Source: Hermatobates lingyangjiaoensis (Eukaryota; Arthropoda; Insecta; Hemiptera; Hermatobatidae). From it: a stretch of DNA of 64,000 nt. Below are positions 61,860 to 64,000 of this stretch, in pieces. The stretch is from contig JAPFBL010000608.1 in assembly GCA_026182355.1 (NCBI GenBank), forward strand, positions 102,299 to 166,298. Reading direction: 5' to 3'. The position numbers were made by a program, and so were the translations under genes. The notes below the pieces were generated by a model, which saw only the letters and a list, made by a program, of their open reading frames with translations, made no database searches and was not told the origin of the DNA. How positions within the stretch are numbered: the stretch's first letter is position 1; each line of letters begins with the position of its first letter.

Positions 61860-62555
61860 TATTAACTCGCAGTCGTTACCTGTATTCGACAGAAGTGAGT
61901 TTCTGTGATTCCTTTTATGTGTTGTCTTTTTGTGAATCTAGTTTATTTAGTTTGTGGAATCAGAGATCAAAAGTTCAACAAATGTATTTATTTAATGACA
62001 TTTGCCAAAGGTGATGGATCTTTTAAACATAGGAAGGAAAAGGATATTGCAAAGTCGTATATGGTAACTGGTGAGGTTTCAAATTGCCTCCGGTTACCCA
62101 GCCCTGACTTAGATAAGACAGGAGAGAGAAAATAGCGCAAAAGTGCAGCTTGCACTTTCATCATTTCAAGTTCCAAGTGATTTATCTTAGATATGGATTG
62201 GTCAGATGTTTATGGACTTATCTATGGACACTAAATATGTGAGCGGTATGTTTTCAAGCAAGCTTTTTAATAATGGTTGACAAAAATCTCGCACGAATGA
62301 AAAAATATCGTGAGTTTAATAACGTAACAGAGTTTTTAGAGTTCACGTAACGTTTAAGTTTCCTGTTTTACTAGAGCACGTGTTCTATGAGCTCTTACTG
62401 TGCCCTGAAGCTATCCCAGATACTTCTCCTTTATTGGTGATATACATCATAAGTGTGGGCGTTTCCTTGTTGTTTTGCCACTAACGCCTACACTTATGTG
62501 CTTTCTGTTCTACAGCCAAGAAGTTCTGTTAAGCAGCCATTTAGTCATAAAAATC
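61860..62555. other. Non-genic DNA
   Basis: No gene recognised; a 76-codon frame at 61905-62135 has no known domain. Confidence 0.4.
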
Positions 62556-62559
62556 GCTT

Positions 62560-63340
62560 TACTGAGTTCACCATACTACAACAGTTTGTAGTAGTCTGTA
62601 TGGTGAAGTAGTTGGTGTTGTTATGTATCCAAGTAGTTTGTATGGTCAAACCTACACCATGATATTGAAAATAACATGAATTCAAATAAACTCTGACACT
62701 TTTCTAATGCACTTTGTTTATTCGTTATACCCATGCCATATATGGTATAAAGAATTTAGTCATGGACAAAACCACATTACGAGTTCACTTTTTTACTACC
62801 TTTTGTAAAGTCGTTTGTGTACGAAATATTGATAAATTCATATGAACTTTGACACATTTCTACTGCGCTTTGAGGATTCGTTATACCAACTTCATGTATG
62901 CAGAATTCGGTCATGAACAAACCGATTCACTTTACTACTACAGTTTGTACAGCCGTTATGCCTGCATCATGTGTACAGAAAATTGATGAATTTCTATAAA
63001 CTCGGACATTTTGTACATCCTTTTACAAACGTAATATTTACATGTATATTGAATATGGTTGAATTCAAATAAACACTGATTCTTTACAACTACTTTTAAA
63101 CTTCCGTTATACCTCAATATTCATGTATACGGAATCTTGATGAATTTACCATCACACATCTGACTGACACTCATCTACTCCAGTTTGAATAGTCATTATA
63201 CCTAAATTACGTATATAGAATATAGCAGAATTCAAATAAACTCATGAACTTTACTACACCCTGATCAATCGTTATAACTATATCATGTATACGTGTTTAG
63301 TCATAGACAAAACCACATTACCAAGTTCATTCTACATAGG
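62560..63340 (+). repeat. Diverged satellite-like array, ~80-bp period
   Basis: Repeated phrases CGTTATACC-(T/A)-CATCATGTATAC, GAATT(C/T)AAATAAACTC, and in some units AGTCATGGACAAAACCACAT. About nine units, old and diverged. Confidence 0.65.
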
Positions 63341-63534
63341 AAGTCCTAAAATTTGCTTTTAAAATTTATTTTTCTTGGTATCTTTATCAAATAAATGATA
63401 TCGTATGGTTAGTGGCAGAAATTTTTACGTTCGTCCCAAATTATTGAGAGTACACTTTTATTCTCAGAACTGAAAACCTTAAGTCATTCCTAATATTTGA
63501 ACCTCTAATTTTAAGATCAGAATCTTAGTCTTTT

Positions 63535-63760
63535 TTTTTCTGATTTCTTATCGAGGTTTGGACGTATATATATAAATATATATATATCTTATATAAATAT
63601 GTAACGTAGGTTTTCTGGCGTTGTGTTTCCGACGTGCTTGGTCACCCACTCTCTTTTCTCCTGAAGACAGATCATCCAAAAATTTGAGTTCGTAAGTGTG
63701 TCTCTTTATCTGTGTGTTGCTTTCCTTCGTTTTTGAACTAAATATAAATAAATAAATATA
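63535..63760 (+). mobile_element. Family C' cassette, mutated ribozyme
   Basis: TA tract, then CTCTTTTCTCCTGAAGACAG and ATCATCCAAAAATTTGAG: CTGAAGA intact, but GAAA reads AAAA. Tail GTAAGTGTGTCTCTTTATCT to TA-rich DNA. Confidence 0.7.
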
Positions 63761-63763
63761 TAT

Positions 63764-63895
63764 CTATATATTGAATTTGATGGCAGATTCTGCGTTCACG
63801 ACTTTCTTACTTATAGCTTCTATTTTCCTTACAATTTTCTTTTGAGAAGGTGATAATTGCCAAAGCAAACCAGGTGATAAACTAGCAAACGACAT
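63764..63895 (-). pseudogene. PLE N-terminal fragment, family H
   Basis: ATG at 63895: MSFASLSPGLLWQLSPSQKK, IVRKIEAISKKVVNAESAIK, FNI and stop in TA-rich DNA. Same layout as 40805 (KKVVNAEAAVYFN). Ends at the FN position before the usual C-L-x-E. The ribozyme expected upstream is not visible in 63896-64000. Confidence 0.7.
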
Positions 63896-64000
63896 TCAGA
63901 AGGCTGGAAATAACCACTTCACTTGGGAAATACACAATAAATATAATATATATAAAATATATATATATATATATAATATAAATTATTTTTTTTTACCCAA

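Overview
This is a eukaryotic, AT-rich, almost entirely non-genic window from an animal genome. I find no host protein-coding gene. The only intact host-type gene I can support is a split tRNA-Tyr(GTA) at 47566-47657. The rest is microsatellite, minisatellite, tRNA-derived SINEs, small DNA transposons and, above all, remnants of Penelope-like retroelements (PLEs). The taxon is not determined. An arthropod is suggested weakly: PLEs are abundant there, and one complete SINE ends in pentamer repeats equivalent to TTAGG, the common arthropod telomere unit.

The dominant system is a set of many PLE-type terminal cassettes. Each carries a minimal type I hammerhead ribozyme (HHR) motif: CUGANGA box, stem II hairpin, GAA, then a self-complementary 4-6 nt stem III (ACGU, AUAU, AAUU, AGCU, AGAUCU, ACAUGU or ACGCGU) followed by a permitted cleavage nucleotide. 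I list 43 such motifs by hand (38 with an intact canonical core box, 3 with a covarying U3/A8 pair, 2 with a damaged stem III), and at least a dozen more decayed copies. Downstream of the HHR some families carry the first ~60 codons of the PLE protein, ending at a conserved C-(I/L)-x-E-G-L-L-P-x-Y/F-T motif that runs straight into a (TA)n tract. Other families carry only 90-120 nt of tail before (TA)n. GIY-YIG endonuclease domains of PLEs occur at 27209-27595, 42362-42640, 49199-49540, 50943-51518 and 51541-51720. No reverse-transcriptase domain is present.

The cassettes are usually paired head-to-head: minus-strand HHR on the left, plus-strand HHR on the right, tails pointing outward into (TA)n on both sides. 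Different families lie back to back with only TA tracts between them (for example 20760-21960, 3311-5280, 12360-13540, 36090-37290, 44580-45090, 60295-61480). My inference is that (TA)n is the integration target and is regenerated at each end of an insertion.

Layout: 1-3300 AT-rich DNA with a large (GA)n tract; 3311-5280 first PLE/HHR cluster; 5300-8100 duplicated AT-rich DNA and a TG minisatellite; 8090-9450 two HHR palindromes; 10852-11328 hAT-like element; 12180-14630 PLE cluster flanked by a 180-bp direct repeat; 15535-19670 SINEs; 20760-21960 five palindromes in series; 22808-24690 SINEs including one with perfect 15-bp target-site duplications; 24982-25686 Tigger/pogo-like element; 26395-27630 PLE pieces; 28600-32440 SINEs, two hAT-like elements and a poly-C minisatellite; 33230-33990 HHR pair; 36090-45060 several PLE clusters, SINEs and an hAT-like element; 45360-47660 duplicated DNA, a SINE, (AC)n and the tRNA; 47940-53885 PLE cluster with the best endonuclease; 55000-57430 B palindrome, homopolymer-rich DNA and a decayed PLE; 59560-61480 HHR palindromes; 61485-63340 diverged tandem repeats; 63600-64000 last PLE fragments.
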